From Blastochloris sp. (GTDB taxonomy: Bacteria > Verrucomicrobiota > Verrucomicrobiia > Methylacidiphilales > JAAUTS01): DNA of 49,355 nucleotides. Every line of letters begins with the position of its first letter. Positions within the stretch are counted from its first letter, which is position 1. The notes beneath the pieces are model-generated. The model did no database searches. It saw only the letters and a program-made list of their open reading frames with translations, and was not told where the DNA came from. This document shows, piece after piece, positions 10,467 to 22,483 of the stretch. The DNA lies in contig JAAUTS010000003.1 in the NCBI GenBank assembly GCA_012031345.1, forward strand, positions 1-49,355. The letters are read 5' to 3'. A program made the translations under genes and the position numbers.

Positions 10467-11522
10467 TTAAGTGGGGAGTTCGGAGGGCTGGGTGGAAGGG
10501 TCGGAAATACCACAGGCAGCACGCCAACGGTCCAAGGTCATCATGTTGCCCAAGCTGTCGTCGAGGGGAACTTCCGGCACACTGCGAAGGCCGGCGTGGA
10601 GGGCACGGGCGAAGGCGTCGGCTTCCAGGCTGAAGAGCCAATCCCTGGTGTTTTGTTCGATGCGTTGATCTGATTTTCCTGTCCGATGCAGGGTGAACCC
10701 GGTTTTACCGCCTTTGCTGGCGGGCACCCAGCAGTCCCGGGCTTGAATCCAACCTGTGCTGCCATAAATTTCGACACCGTTGATTTGGTCGAGTTGCACC
10801 CCACAGGAAAGCTGGGCCTGGATGCGGCCGGGAAACTCCAGCAAGGCGGAGGCCCAGCCATCGACCCCGGTCTCCAGCCAAGCGGCTGAGCCGGAAAGCT
10901 TCAGCGGATCGGCATAGGGCAGACCCAGGGCTACTCCGGCGAGCCAACGGCTGAGGGTAGTGGTGTAACAACCAACATCCAGGATGCCGCCGCCGCCAAG
11001 TTCCCGATTGAAGAGGCGACTCGCGGGATCGAAGCCGGCATTGAAACTGAAGGTGGCCTTGATCAGGCGCAGCTCCCCCAGGCTGCCCAGACGGACTTCG
11101 TTGGCGATGGCTTTCATCAGGGGATGACAACGCACCATGAAGGCTTCCATCAAGAGGACGTTATGGCGACGGGCGGCTTCGGCGGCCAGCAGGGCTTGTT
11201 GATAGTTCATGGTCAGCGGTTTTTCGCAAAGAATATGTTTTCCTGCCTGGGCCGCCTTGATGATCCATTCCGCGTGTTGAGGGTGCGGGGTGGAAATGTA
11301 AATGGCATCGACGCTTGGATCGGCCAGCAGAGCTTCGTAGCTACTGTGGGCCTGGGGAATTTTAAATTCGCGGGCAAAGGCTGAGGCGGAGTCGGCGTTG
11401 CGGCTGCCCACGGCGCGAAGTTGGCCTGTGCGTGAGCGTTGGACGCCTTCGGCAAAGGCTCGTGCGATTCGACCAGTGGCCAGAAGTCCCCATTGAAGCA
11501 GTTTCATGTCCGAGTGAAGCAT
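10467..11522 (-). CDS. Gfo/Idh/MocA family oxidoreductase
   Basis: WGLLATGRIARAFAEGV...VDAIYISTPHPQHAEWIIKAAQAGKHILCEKPLTMN...GGGILDVGCYTTTLSRWL. Confidence 0.92.
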   Translation of the reverse strand: MLHSDMKLLQWGLLATGRIARAFAEGVQRSRTGQLRAVGSRNADSASAFAREFKIPQAHSSYEALLADPSVDAIYISTPHPQHAEWIIKAAQAGKHILCEKPLTMNYQQALLAAEAARRHNVLLMEAFMVRCHPLMKAIANEVRLGSLGELRLIKATFSFNAGFDPASRLFNRELGGGGILDVGCYTTTLSRWLAGVALGLPYADPLKLSGSAAWLETGVDGWASALLEFPGRIQAQLSCGVQLDQINGVEIYGSTGWIQARDCWVPASKGGKTGFTLHRTGKSDQRIEQNTRDWLFSLEADAFARALHAGLRSVPEVPLDDSLGNMMTLDRWRAACGISDPSTQPSELPT

Positions 11523-11640
11523 GAGGAGCGGAAAGAATACAAATCAAAGTGGAGCTGTCGGGGTGCGGGGGAAAAGTTTGGGTTGTCGGGAGGGGCGATG
11601 TTCCTGTATGCAGTGGGCTGCGGGTTGCGCTTGCCAGCTT

Positions 11641-13076
11641 ATGAATATTCTTTTTGCCAGCAGTGAGATGACGCCTTATGCCAAGACAGGGGGCTTGGGG
11701 GATGTGTTGGCGGCATTACCAGCGGCGTTGCGGGGGGCGGGGCACAGTGTTTCGGTGGTGTTGCCGCTTTATGCGGATTTAAGAAGAGCGCTGCCGGGAT
11801 TGAAGCCGAGTGAGTTGGTGTTGAAGGTGGGGATTGGGCCGTTGAAGTTTCAGTCGCGGGTTGGAACGGGGTGGCGGGAATGGGGTGAGTTTGTTTGCGG
11901 TGGAGAGGGATGAATATTTTGACCGGAGCCATTTGTATGGCGGGGCGGGCGGGGATTATTTTGACAACGCGTCGCGTTTTATTTTTTTCTCAAAGCTGGT
12001 GGTGGAATTGGCCAGGTATGTGGAGCCGCGACCGCAGGTGATCCATGTCAATGACTGGCAAACAGCACTGGTGCCTGCGCTGGTGCGGGAGGCGAAGCTG
12101 CCCTATCGCACGGTGTTGACGGTGCATAATCTGGCCTATCAAGGGGTGTTTCCGGGATATGACTTTGCTTTGACGAATTTGCCGGGGAGTTGGTTTCAGG
12201 CGGGGGGGCTGGAGTTTTACGGGAGAATCAATTTATTAAAGTCGGGTTTATTGGCGGCGGATGAGGTGACGACGGTGAGCCCGAGTTATGCGGGGGAAAT
12301 TTTGACGGAGGCCTATGGGTGTGGTTTGGAGGGAATTTTACGCGAGCGGGCGGGGGAGGGAAAGCTGAGCGGGATTTTGAACGGGATTGACGTGCAGGTA
12401 TGGAATCCGCAGGCGGACACGTGGATTGAGAAGGGCTACGATGCGGAGAGTTTGAAGAACAAGAAGGCCTGCAAAAAAGCGTTGCTGGCGGAACTGGGCT
12501 GGAAGAAGGCGGGCTCGGATCCTTTGGCGGGCTGCATTTCGCGTCTGGTGGCACAGAAGGGGATGGATTTGGTTTTGGAGTTGATGCCGAGGTTGTTGAA
12601 GCAGGGGCTACGTTTTGTTTTGTTGAGGTTCGGGGGAAGCGAGGTTGGAGCAGGCTTTTTTTGAAATTGGCGGAGGAGCATCCGGATCAGGTGGCGGTGC
12701 GGATTGGTTTTGATGAGGGATTGGCGCATCGGATTGAGGCGGGCTCGGATCTTTTTTTTGATGCCTTCCCTGTTTGAGCCTTGCGGGTTGAATCAGATGT
12801 ATAGCCAGAGGTATGGGACGATTCCGGTGGTGCATGGGGTGGGGGGATTGAAGGATTCGGTCGAGCCCTGGAATGGGAGAAAAAGAACGGGGGACAGGGT
12901 TTGTGTTTGAGCGGGGCACGGCGGATGCTTTAGGGAAGCAAGTGCAGGCGGCGCTAAAATTGATGGAAAACGAGAAGGCCTGGGACAAGATCCGACAGAA
13001 TGCGATGGGGCGCGATTTTTCCTGGGAACGGGCGGTGCCGGAGTATGAGGCGGTGTATGAACGGAGTCTGCGCTGA
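11641..13076 (+). CDS. glgA: glycogen/starch synthase (GlgA), several apparent frameshifts
   Basis: [130 protein letters not shown] across ORFs 11521..11913, 11861..12664, 12704..12910, 12873..13076. Confidence 0.92.
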
Positions 13077-13133
13077 GCGAGACGGATTTTTTTTAAAAGC
13101 GAGAAATGAAGATGAGCCAACAAGGAGAATTTT

Positions 13134-14161
13134 GTGCCGGAAATACGTAAGGACCCAGTAACAGGAAGGTGGGTGGTGTTCAGCCCGGAACGGTTGCAGC
13201 GCCCGAATCAATTTGAGTGTGCGGAAACGGGGGAGGCGGCGGCGGACCCGTTTTTAGCGGGGAACGAAGGATTTACACCGCCGGAAGTGTATGCGGTGCG
13301 TGAGGCCGGGAGCCAGCCCAACACGCCGGGTTGGAAGGTGCGGGTGGTGCCGAACCGTTTTCCGGCCTTGCGGGTGGAGGGGGATTTGAACAAGGAAGCG
13401 GTGGGTTTTTATGACAAGATGAACGGGTGGGGGCGCATGAGGTGGTGGTGGAAACGCCGGAGCCGAATCTGGCGTTGGAGGAGCAGCCTCTGAGCAACAT
13501 TGTGGAGGTGTTGAAAGCGTTCCGGGCGCGGAGTTTGGATTTGATGAAGGATGGGCGTTTCAAGTATTTGATGATTTTCAAAAATGTGGGGGCCCAGGCC
13601 GGGGCTTCGCAGCGTCATGCCCACTCCCAAATCATCGCGCTACCTGTGATTCCGCTGGCGTTGAAGGAAAAGCTGAATCCGTGCCGGGAGTATTTTGTGG
13701 AGAAGGACCGCAACCTGTATGAGGACATTCTACGCAATGAGATCAAGGAGGAGGAGCGGATGGTGTATGAGAATGCGGGGTATGGGGTGATGTGCCCCTT
13801 TGCCAGTCGCTTTCCCTTTGAGGTGGTGTTGATGCCCAAGCAGCAGCGGGCGGACTTCCATGCCTGCAAGGATCATGATCTGGTGTTGCTGGCGGATGCG
13901 TTGAAGCATGTGTTGATGGCGTATCGGCAGGGTTTGAATGTGCCGAGTTACAATCTGGTGTTGCATACGGCACCGATCCGGCATGGGAAGCAGACGCGGT
14001 GGCATACGCTGGATTTTGATTTTCGTTGGCACATTGAGATTCTGCCGAGGATGTCCGGGATTGCGGGGTTTGAGTTTGGGACGGGGTTCCATATCAATCC
14101 GGTGTTGCCGGAAGAAGCGGCGCGATTTTTGCGGGAAGTGAACGCGGGAGTGAACGAGTGA
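13134..14161 (+). CDS. galT: galactose-1-phosphate uridylyltransferase (GalT), one apparent frameshift near 13425-13440
   Basis: MPEIRKDPVTGRWVVFSPERLQRP...KVRVVPNRFPAL...GAHEVVVETPEPNL...NVGAQAGASQRHAHSQIIALP...PFEVVLMP...WHIEILPRMSGIAGFEFGTGFHINPVLPEEAARFLRE. Confidence 0.92.
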
Positions 14162-14177
14162 AGGTTGAAAGGAAGCC

Positions 14178-16341
14178 ATGTTGAACGTTGTTTATTTGTG
14201 GCACATGCATCAGCCGTATTATGTCGATCCGTTAACGCGGACGGCGATGATGCCCTGGGTGCGTCTTCATGCGGTGCGTGGGTATCTGGACATGATCGAT
14301 GTGGTGTTGCACTACCCGGAGCTGCGGGTGAGCTTCAACTTTACTCCGGTCTTGGTGCAGCAGTTGTTGGAGTTCAACCGGAATGAGGTGACGGACAAGT
14401 GGGGGGAGTTGACGCGGCGTCCGGCGGAGGCCTTGAACGCGGTGGAGAAGGGGGAGATTTTGGAAAATTTCTTCAAGATCAACTGGTCCACGCTGATCGA
14501 GCCGTTTCCGCGTTATCGTGAGTTGCTGGAGTTGCGCGGGCGGGAGTGGAACGTGAGAACCTTGCAGGAGAGTGTGGGTCATTTCACGGCGCAGGATTAT
14601 CTGGATTTGCAGGTGTGGTTCAACCTGGCCTGGTGCGGGTTCTCGGCCTTCAAGCGTTACCCGGAGCTGGGGGTGTTGCGGGAGAAGGGGCGGGGGTTCA
14701 CGGAGGAGGAGAAGAATCGGGTGATGGATATTCATCTGGAGATCATGGGTTTGGTGCTGGGGTTGTATCGGCAGGCGCAGGAGGATCGGCGGGTGGAGAT
14801 CACCACCACGCCGTTTTTTCATCCCATCATGCCTTTGGTTTATAACACGAAGTTGGCGGAGCGTTGTATGCCGGGGCGGGAGTTGCCGCCGGAGTTTTCC
14901 GCGCCGGAGGATGTGCGGGCGCATTTGTTGGCTTCGCAAAAATTACATACGGAGGTGTTTGGGCGTCCGGCCCGAGGTTTGTGGCCTTCAGAGGGATCGG
15001 TGGCGCCGGAGTTGATGCCCTTGTTCAAGGAGGCGGGGATTGAGTATTTTTGCACGGATGAAGAGGTGTTGTTCCGTAGTCTGAGTCAGGACCCGGTGCA
15101 TGGGAATCGGCGGGTGGATCATCTGGAGTTGTTTCAGCCCTGGGTTTCCGAGTATGGCGGGGCGCGGGTGGGGGCCTTGTTCCGGGAGCGGCCCTTGTCG
15201 GATTTTGTGGGGTTCAATGCGGCGCGGAACACGGCGAAGGATGGGGCGGATTATCTGGTTTACCATTGGAGCACATTGCGGGGATTGTGCCGGGGGGCCA
15301 GGGCATGGTGCTGCTGGCGCTGGACGGGGAGAATGCGTGGGAGGCCTTTGCGGATGGAGGGGAGGGTTTTCTTCATGCGATGTATCAGGGAATCCTGGGC
15401 AGTCCGAAGTTAAAGACGCGGCGTTTGGGGATTTGTTTGATGAGGTGAAGGAGGCACCGGTGTTGCAGCATTTGCACACAGGTTCCTGGATTCGGGGGGA
15501 TTTTGATATTTGGATCGGGGACGCGGAGGAGAACCGGGGTTGGGAATGGCTGGGTAAGACGCGGGCCTTTTTGGTGGAGCAGCAGGCGGGGGGACGGCAT
15601 GGGGCGGAGGTGTTGGAGAGGGCCTGGAAAGAGATTTATGCGGCGGAGGGCAGTGATTGGTTTTGGTGGTATGGGCCTGATTTTCAGACGGACAGTGACG
15701 TGTTGTTTGATGCACTTTTCCGCAAGCATTTGCAGAATGTGTATCATTTGTTAGGGATCGAGCCGCCGCAGTATCTGGGGGTGCCGATCCGGACGCGGGG
15801 TCTGAGTGTTCCTTACACCAAACCTTCCGCCTACATTGATCCGCAGATTGATGGAAGGAACACGGGTTATTTTGACTGGTTGGGGGCGGGGGTATTTGAT
15901 GTCAAGACGCAGCAAACGGCGATGTTCCAATCCAACCGGGTCTGTCGTGAGATCCGTTTCGGAATCAATGAGAAGCAGTTTGTGCTGCGCTTTGATTACG
16001 CGAAGACGGGGCCGGAGAAGATCCACATCGCCTTTTGCAAGCCGGCGGATGGGCGGGTGGTCTTGACGCGGAAGGGTGAGGGGTATGAGGGCGTGCTGGA
16101 GACGAGTCAGGATGCCTTGAATTATGAAATGGTGGACGGGGTGTTGCGGGTGGCCTGTCACACGCAGATTGAAGTGGGGGTGCCGTTGGCGTCACTGGGC
16201 TTCAAGAAAGATGGGGAACCGATTGCGTTTATGGTGCAGGTGTTTCATGGCGGGGTGGAGACGGAGCGGTATCCGGAGAGGGGTTTGATCGAGTTTGACG
16301 GACCGTCGGAGCGGTTTGAGCTTTCGAATTGGTTGGTTTAA
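14178..16341 (+). CDS. glycoside hydrolase family 57 (amylase/amylopullulanase-like), two apparent frameshifts near 15270-15430
   Basis: MLNVVYLWHMHQPYYVDPLT; RFNFTPVLVQQL-like NFTPVLVQQLLEF; RGLWPSEGSVAPELMPLFKEAGIEYFCTDEEVL; VLLALDGENAWEAFADGGEGFLHAMY; HTGSWIRGDFDIWIGDAEENRGWEWL. Confidence 0.88.
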
Positions 16342-16467
16342 ATCAATGATTCATTTTGAATATTTAACGGGAAAAACAGGTGCCACGCTTTCCGGACGTT
16401 GTGCGAGGTTGCGGGATCACCGAGCGTTGAGCTGTGGGCGGGTCTGTTCAAGTGGTGGGTGGGAATC

Positions 16468-18545
16468 ATGAAAAAAGTCAAATTACATCTGGTGTGGCAT
16501 CATCACCAGCCAGTGGGGAATTTGTTGGAAGTGTTGGAGGAGTGTTATGAGCGTTGTTATTGGCCGCTGTTGCAGGTGATGGCGCGACATCCGCGTCTGC
16601 GTTTTAATTTATCGTATTCCGGGCCGTTGTTGTTGTTTTTCAAGGAGAGGCACCCGGAGTTTTTGAAGTTGTTAGGTGAGATGGCTTCGGAGGGGCGGCT
16701 GGAGTTGTTATCGGGGGGATTTTACGAGCCGATCCTGGCGGAGTTGTCGGAGGAGGATCGAGTGGGGCAGTTGGATGTGATGAACCAGTGGTTGCGGGAT
16801 GAGTTGGAGCTGCGTCCGGGTGGGGCTTGGCTGGCGGAGTCGGTCTGGGAGCAGTCTCTGGCTTCGACCCTGCGTTCGGTGGGCTTGGAATACACAATTT
16901 TGGAAGGGGACCGTTTTTTGCAGGCGGGGGTGCCGGAGGCGGAGTTGCAGGGGTATCAGGTGACGGAACATTTGGGCAAGGTGTTGAAGGTGTTGCCGAG
17001 CGACATTCATTTGTTTCGGTTGATGCCGTATCATCCGGTAGATGAGGTGATGGCCTATCTGCGAAGAGTGGCGAATCGTGGGGGATGTCCGACCCTGACC
17101 TTTGCGGACAGTGCGGAGCGCTGGGGTTTGTGGCCGGGGGCTCAGGAGAAGGTGTTGCAGTCGGGCTATGTGGAGGAATTGTTCCAGAGACTGGAAGCGG
17201 CGGCGGACTGGGCGCCGACGCGCTTGATCGGGGAGACTCTGGAGCAGGAGGAGAGTCGCGGGCGTTGTTATATCCCGGCAGGTCCGAGTCTGGAGATGGG
17301 GGCTTGGTCGTTGCCGGAGGAGAGTCGGAGACAGTTCGTGAGTGGTCGTCAGAATTTACAACAGCGTCATGATGCGGGGCGCTTTATTCCGTTTTACCGG
17401 GCGGGGTTCGTGGGGGGGATTCCGGCGAAGATATACGGAGTCGAATTTGATGGAGAAGAAGGGTCTGTGGTTGCAGCGGTGGATGCATGAGGAGAATCTG
17501 GAGGATTCGGAGGTGAGGCAATTGTTGTGGCAGGCGCAGTGCAACACGGCGTATTGGCATGGGAGTTCGGGGGGGATTTATCTGCCGCATTTGAGGGAGG
17601 CGATCTGGGCGCGTTTGTTGCAGGCCCAGGAGGCGTTGTCGGAGATGTTGGACGGGTTCAAGGAGGAGATTGAAGATTTGGATGCGGATGGGCGGGAGGA
17701 AGTGGTGGTGCATAACCAGGAGTTTAGTTATGGCATCGCTCCAGCGCAGGGTGGGGTGTGTTATGAGTGGAGTTTGTTGCCGCCCAAGGTGAATTTGGGG
17801 AACACGTTGACCCGGCGTTTGGAGTCGGGTTGGGATCAGGAGGAGGAGAAGGGGGCGGAACGCAGACAGGTTTTGGATGGGCAGGAGCGGCATATTTTTA
17901 TGGATCGTTTTCTGGAACGGCATGTGAGCACGGAGGAGTTGGCGGAGGGACGTTACCGGGAGTTGGGGGATTTTGCGGGTCAGCCTTACAAGCTGGTGCA
18001 GACGGTGAAGCGGGCGGAGAGTTATGAGGTGACCTTGGAGCGTTTGGGTGCGGTGTGGGTGGGGAATGCCGCCCAGCCGGTGCATCTGACTAAGCGATAT
18101 CGCTGGTCCACGGATCTGCGTTGTTTGCAGGTGAGTTGGGTGTTGAAGAATGTTTCTCCGATTCCCTTTGCAACGGTGCTGGCGACGGAATTGAATCTGG
18201 GTCTGCCGGTGGGTCCGGGGGAGGGGCGGACTTATCGATTGTCGGGGCTGGAGGAGAGGCGGCGGGGTTTGGCGGAGCTTTGGTATGAGGGGCAGGCCGG
18301 GGGGGCTGGGGATTGAGTCGGAGGTGGGAGGTTTTGGGCTGGAGCTGAAAACGGAGAAGGCGGCGAGCTGGTGGGCGTATCCGGTGTATTCGAATCCGGG
18401 GATGGATACGGGGGCCGGGCAGGTGCGCCAGGGTTGCTGTTTGGTGGTGGGATGGTGGGTGGATTTGGCGGTGAATGGGGAAGTGAGTCAGCAGTTGGAT
18501 CTGGAAGTGATCGGAATGCGGGAGAAAAGAATTGAATCCGAGTAA
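16468..18545 (+). CDS. GH57 4-alpha-glucanotransferase-like (DUF1925/DUF1926 type), two apparent frameshifts (near 17400 and 18300)
   Basis: MKKVKLHLVWHHHQPVGN; GGFYEPILAELSEEDRVGQLDVMNQWL; GGAWLAESVWEQSLASTLRSVGLEYTILEGDRFL; TFADSAERWGLWPG; SNLMEKKGLWLQRW; QAQCNTAYWHGSSGGIYLPHLREAIW. Confidence 0.88.
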
Positions 18546-18548
18546 ATC

Positions 18549-19007
18549 ATGAGTAGCTTGTTTGGAGCTATGAACACCCACTTCCGTCCCGCCTTAATCC
18601 TTCTCGCCGCATCATTTCTGGGGATCGGATGTGCATCGCAGGACAGCGGATATTACGCTTCGGATCAGTCCATTCCTCCTTACACGGCGCCCGATGGACA
18701 AGTGCCGCCGCCGGATCCGAACGCGCAGCAACCTTCCCCCAATGAAGTGGCGGCGCAACCTTCGAGCAGCACGCCCAGCTACACCCAGCGGCCAGTGACC
18801 AGCGAACCGCGGCCCTGGGACGCAAGCACCCGGCCGACGACTTCATCCACTACGGCCAAATATCCGGTGGCGGTTCCGGTCAAGGGGAAGAAGGGGCAGG
18901 TCACCAGTCCTTACGCGCAGTATGCGGGGCCGGTCAGTGTGGAGGGGTTGCCTCCCGGTTCCCAAGCCAAGTGTCCTTACACGGGTAAAATTTTCATCGT
19001 GCCCTGA
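18549..19007 (+). CDS. putative lipoprotein (Pro/Ser-rich)
   Basis: MNTHFRPALILLAASFLGIGCASQDSGYY: signal peptide with LGIGC lipobox-like site. Confidence 0.7.
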   Translation: MSSLFGAMNTHFRPALILLAASFLGIGCASQDSGYYASDQSIPPYTAPDGQVPPPDPNAQQPSPNEVAAQPSSSTPSYTQRPVTSEPRPWDASTRPTTSSTTAKYPVAVPVKGKKGQVTSPYAQYAGPVSVEGLPPGSQAKCPYTGKIFIVP

Positions 19008-19077
19008 ACAGGGAACACGGGAACCCGCTGAAGAACCCAAGCACCCCCAAGGAAAGGGGTTCCGTTCCTCATCATTT

Positions 19078-19558
19078 ATGGATGCGATACTTAAAATTCT
19101 GGAAGAAAACGCCCTGGCCTCACCCGAGCACATTGGGCAGCGTTTGAACCGTCCGGCGGAAGAAGTGCGACGGGCAATCAAGCAGATGGAAGAGGACAAG
19201 ATCATCCTGGCTTACAAGGCGATTGTGGATGATGAAAAGGCGGACCGCAATCTGGTGCGGGCGGTGATTGAGGTCAAGATCACGCCAGAGCGGGAAGGGG
19301 GCTTTGACCGGATCGCGGCGCGTATTGCCCGCTTTGACGAGGTGAAGTCCTGTTATCTGATGAGTGGGGCTTATGACTTGCTCGTGGTGGTGGAGGGGGA
19401 TGACTTGAAGAAGGCGGCGGCCTTTTGTTTCACAAAAGCTTTCGACCATTGAAGGAGTGGTGGGAACCTCCACTCATTTCATGCTGAAGCCATACAAAGA
19501 GCAGGGCACACTTTACGCTCAGGAAAGTTTTGAAGAGAGACTGAAGGTGAGTCCCTGA
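19078..19558 (+). CDS. Lrp/AsnC-family regulator (one apparent frameshift near 19425-19432)
   Basis: MDAILKILEENALASPEHIGQRLNRPAEEVRRAIKQMEEDKIILAYKAIVDDEK...VIEVKITPEREGGFDRIAARIARFDEVKSCYLMSGAYDLLVVVEG; removing one T restores FVSQKLSTIEGVVGTSTHFMLKPYKEQGTLYAQESFEERLKVSP. Confidence 0.85.
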
Positions 19559-19563
19559 GTGTC

Positions 19564-20751
19564 ATGATGGTGCAGAATTCAGCGCGCAGTTACATAGCCG
19601 ATCATGTCCGGGATATTCCCCGGTCGGGTATTCGTGATTTTTTTGAAATCGTTCAATCCATGCGGGACGTGATCTCGCTGGGCATTGGGGAGCCGGACTT
19701 TGTCACGCCTTGGCATATCCGGGAGGCGGCGATTTATGCGTTGGAGCGGGGGAAGACGGGTTACACTTCGAATTTGGGATCTCCGTCTCTGCGGCGGGAG
19801 ATTGCCCGGCATGTGGAGGAGCATTTTGGGGTGAAGTATGATGCGTTGAGCGAGGTGATCGTGGCGGTGGGTGTTTCGGAAGCTTTGGACATTGCGTTAC
19901 GCGCCATTTTGAATCCAGGGGACGAGGTGATTTATCATGAGCCTTGTTATGTTTCCTACAGTCCAAGCATCGCACTGGCGCATGGGAAGGCGGTAGCGGT
20001 CAGGACGCGGGCGGAGGATGGGTTTTCGTTGAAAGCGGAGGATGTGGCGGCGGTGATCACGCCGCGGACCAAGGCGCTGATGTTGAATTTTCCGACCAAT
20101 CCCACCGGAGCAGTTCTGCCCAGAGCGGAGCAGAAGAAGATCGCCGCGCTTTGTCAGGAACATGATCTGGTGGTGTTGACGGATGAGATTTACTCCGACC
20201 TGACCTATGCGCGGGATCACGAGAGCATCGCGTCCCTGCCGGGGATGAAGGAGCGGACGATCTTTCTGCACGGTTTTAGCAAGGCCTATGCCATGACGGG
20301 ATTCCGCATCGGCTATGCCTGTGCGCCAGCGGGTTTGACGGAAGCGATGATGCGGATTCACCAGTATTCCATGTTGTGTGCCTCAATCATCAGTCAAGAG
20401 GCGGCCTTGGAGGCGTTGAAGAACGGGCAGGCTGCGGCGGATACGATGCGTGAGCAGTATGAGCAGAGGAGAAACTTTTTGACCAAAGCCTTTCAGGACA
20501 TGGGACTGGGTTGTGCCCTGCCGAAGGGGGCATTTTATCTTTTTGTGGACATACGCGCCACGGGGCTGAGCAGTCGGGAGTTCGCGCTCAAGTTGTTAGA
20601 GGAGGAGAAAGTGGCGGTGGTGCCGGGGATGCCTTTGGCCGGGGGTGAGGGTTTTGTGCGTTGCAGTTACGCCACAGCGATGGATCAGATCGAAATCGCG
20701 GCGGAGCGGATGGCGGGTTTTGTGCGACGGGTTCAAGGACGGGCTTCATGA
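19564..20751 (+). CDS. PLP-dependent aminotransferase class I/II
   Basis: VISLGIGEPDFVTPWHIREAAI...TGYTSNLGSPSLRREIARH...LNFPTNPTGAVLPR...VLTDEIYSDLTYA...IFLHGFSKAYAMTGFRIGYACAP. Confidence 0.93.
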   Translation: MMVQNSARSYIADHVRDIPRSGIRDFFEIVQSMRDVISLGIGEPDFVTPWHIREAAIYALERGKTGYTSNLGSPSLRREIARHVEEHFGVKYDALSEVIVAVGVSEALDIALRAILNPGDEVIYHEPCYVSYSPSIALAHGKAVAVRTRAEDGFSLKAEDVAAVITPRTKALMLNFPTNPTGAVLPRAEQKKIAALCQEHDLVVLTDEIYSDLTYARDHESIASLPGMKERTIFLHGFSKAYAMTGFRIGYACAPAGLTEAMMRIHQYSMLCASIISQEAALEALKNGQAAADTMREQYEQRRNFLTKAFQDMGLGCALPKGAFYLFVDIRATGLSSREFALKLLEEEKVAVVPGMPLAGGEGFVRCSYATAMDQIEIAAERMAGFVRRVQGRAS

Positions 20752-20794
20752 CGGAGTTGAGGGAGTCGGGGCCGGTGAACGAATAACTCAAATT

Positions 20795-22371
20795 ATGATT
20801 TACGACGCCGCCATCATCGGAGCAGGGCACAATGGGCTGGTCTGTGCGGCTTACCTGGCCAAGGCGGGCTTGAAGGTGCTGGTGCTGGAGCGGCGGGCTG
20901 AGATTGGGGGGGCGGTTTGCACGCGGGGGGATTTGATTCCCGGTTATAAAATCGATGTGGGCTCTTCGGTGCATATTATGGTGCATTTGACTCCGATTCT
21001 GGAGGAGTTGGAGTTGTGTTCGCGCTTTGGGTTGGAGTATATCGAGATGGATCCCTGGGCGTATTATCCGGTGCTGGGCACGGACCGGGGAATTGCTTTT
21101 CACCGGGATGTGGAAAAAACCTGTGCGAGTATCGCGGCGTTTTCTCCGAAGGATGCAGAGACCTATCGGCGTTTTGTGGCGCATTGGGGTGAGTTGAATG
21201 AAGGGGTGTTTGAGACTTTTTTGCAGGCGCCGACGCCGGGTCGGATTTTCTGGACCATGCTCAAGCGGAACCTGACCCAGGGGAAGAGCCGGAAGTTGTG
21301 GTCGTCGTTGGATACGGTGCGGCAATTGATGGCGCCCTATGGTCAGGTGGTGGAGGAGACTTTTGAAAACGAGCATGTGAAGACGGCACTGCTCTGGCTT
21401 TCGGCCCAGTCCGGTCCGGGACCGCAGGAGGTGGCGGCCGGAGACATGCTGGGTTGGAATGCCATGATTCATCGCAGTGGGGCGAAACGGGCCCGGGGCG
21501 GGTCGGGGGAGTTGAGTGTGGCTTTGGGCCGATGCCTGGAAGCTTATGGGGCTGAGATCCGCACGGAGGCCGAGGTGGCTTGGTTGAAGCAGGGGGCCGG
21601 GGGTTGGGAAATTCAGGCGGGAGAGGAAAGGTTTCAGGCCCGGAAGGTGGTGGCGGCCTGTCATGTGCAGACTTTGTTCGGCAAACTCTTGCAGGGCGGA
21701 CCGGAGGAATTGAAGAAGAGGGTGAGCAAGCTCCGGGTGGGGAATGGATTCGGAATGATCGTGCGGCACGCGGTGGAAGATCTGCCGATTTATACCTCGG
21801 AAGAATCTTCGAAGGAGCAGGCCCCGGCAGTGAGGGATTATCATAGTTCCATGCAGTTGCTTTGTCCGAGTGAGGCTTATTTGAACAGTTCGCATCGGGA
21901 CTTTTCGGCAGGGCTGCCTCCGCGGGAGCCTTCGGTGGTGGCGATGACATTTTCCGCGCTGGACCCGAGCCTGGCGCCGGAGGGCAAACACACCTTGTTC
22001 ACCTGGGGGCAGTATCATCCCTATGAGCTGAGCAATGGGGAGAGTTGGGACGCGATCCGGGAGCGGGAGGCGGACAAGTTGTATGATTTGGTTTGTCGTT
22101 ATGCGCCGAACATGCGGGGGAAGATGCTGGATCGTTACATTCAGACGCCATTGGATATTGAGCGGATGCATGGGTTGCTGCGGGCCAATGTGATGCACCT
22201 GGAGATGAGCATTGATCAGATGTTTTTTTCCGACCCCTGCCGGAGTTGGCGGCTTATAAAACGCCGATGAAAGGGTTGTATTTGACGGGGGCGAGCACGC
22301 ATCCGGGGGGTGGGGTTTTCGGGGCAAGCGGCTATAATACGGCGCGGGTGGTTTTGGGGGATCCCCGCTGA
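20795..22371 (+). CDS. NAD(P)/FAD-dependent oxidoreductase (phytoene desaturase/PYROXD2-like), one apparent frameshift near 22240
   Basis: [45 protein letters not shown]; restored C-terminus [44 protein letters not shown]. Confidence 0.88.
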
Positions 22372-22483
22372 GGTTTCGTCCTGGAGCTTTTGGGGAAGGG
22401 GCGAAGTGTTCTGTGGTTTAGCTGGTTGGGGTCTGAGAACTGGTTTTGACGTCTGCCGGGGCCGGGGGTTAGGATAAGCGGGT

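Noticed and set aside
14232-14939. 235-aa minus-strand ORF
   Set aside because: Antisense to GH57; His/Pro/Gln/Arg-rich composition with no recognisable motif.
20588-22327. 579-aa minus-strand ORF
   Set aside because: Antisense to the clearly homologous FAD oxidoreductase; low-complexity Pro/Arg/His composition typical of shadow ORFs in GC-rich DNA.
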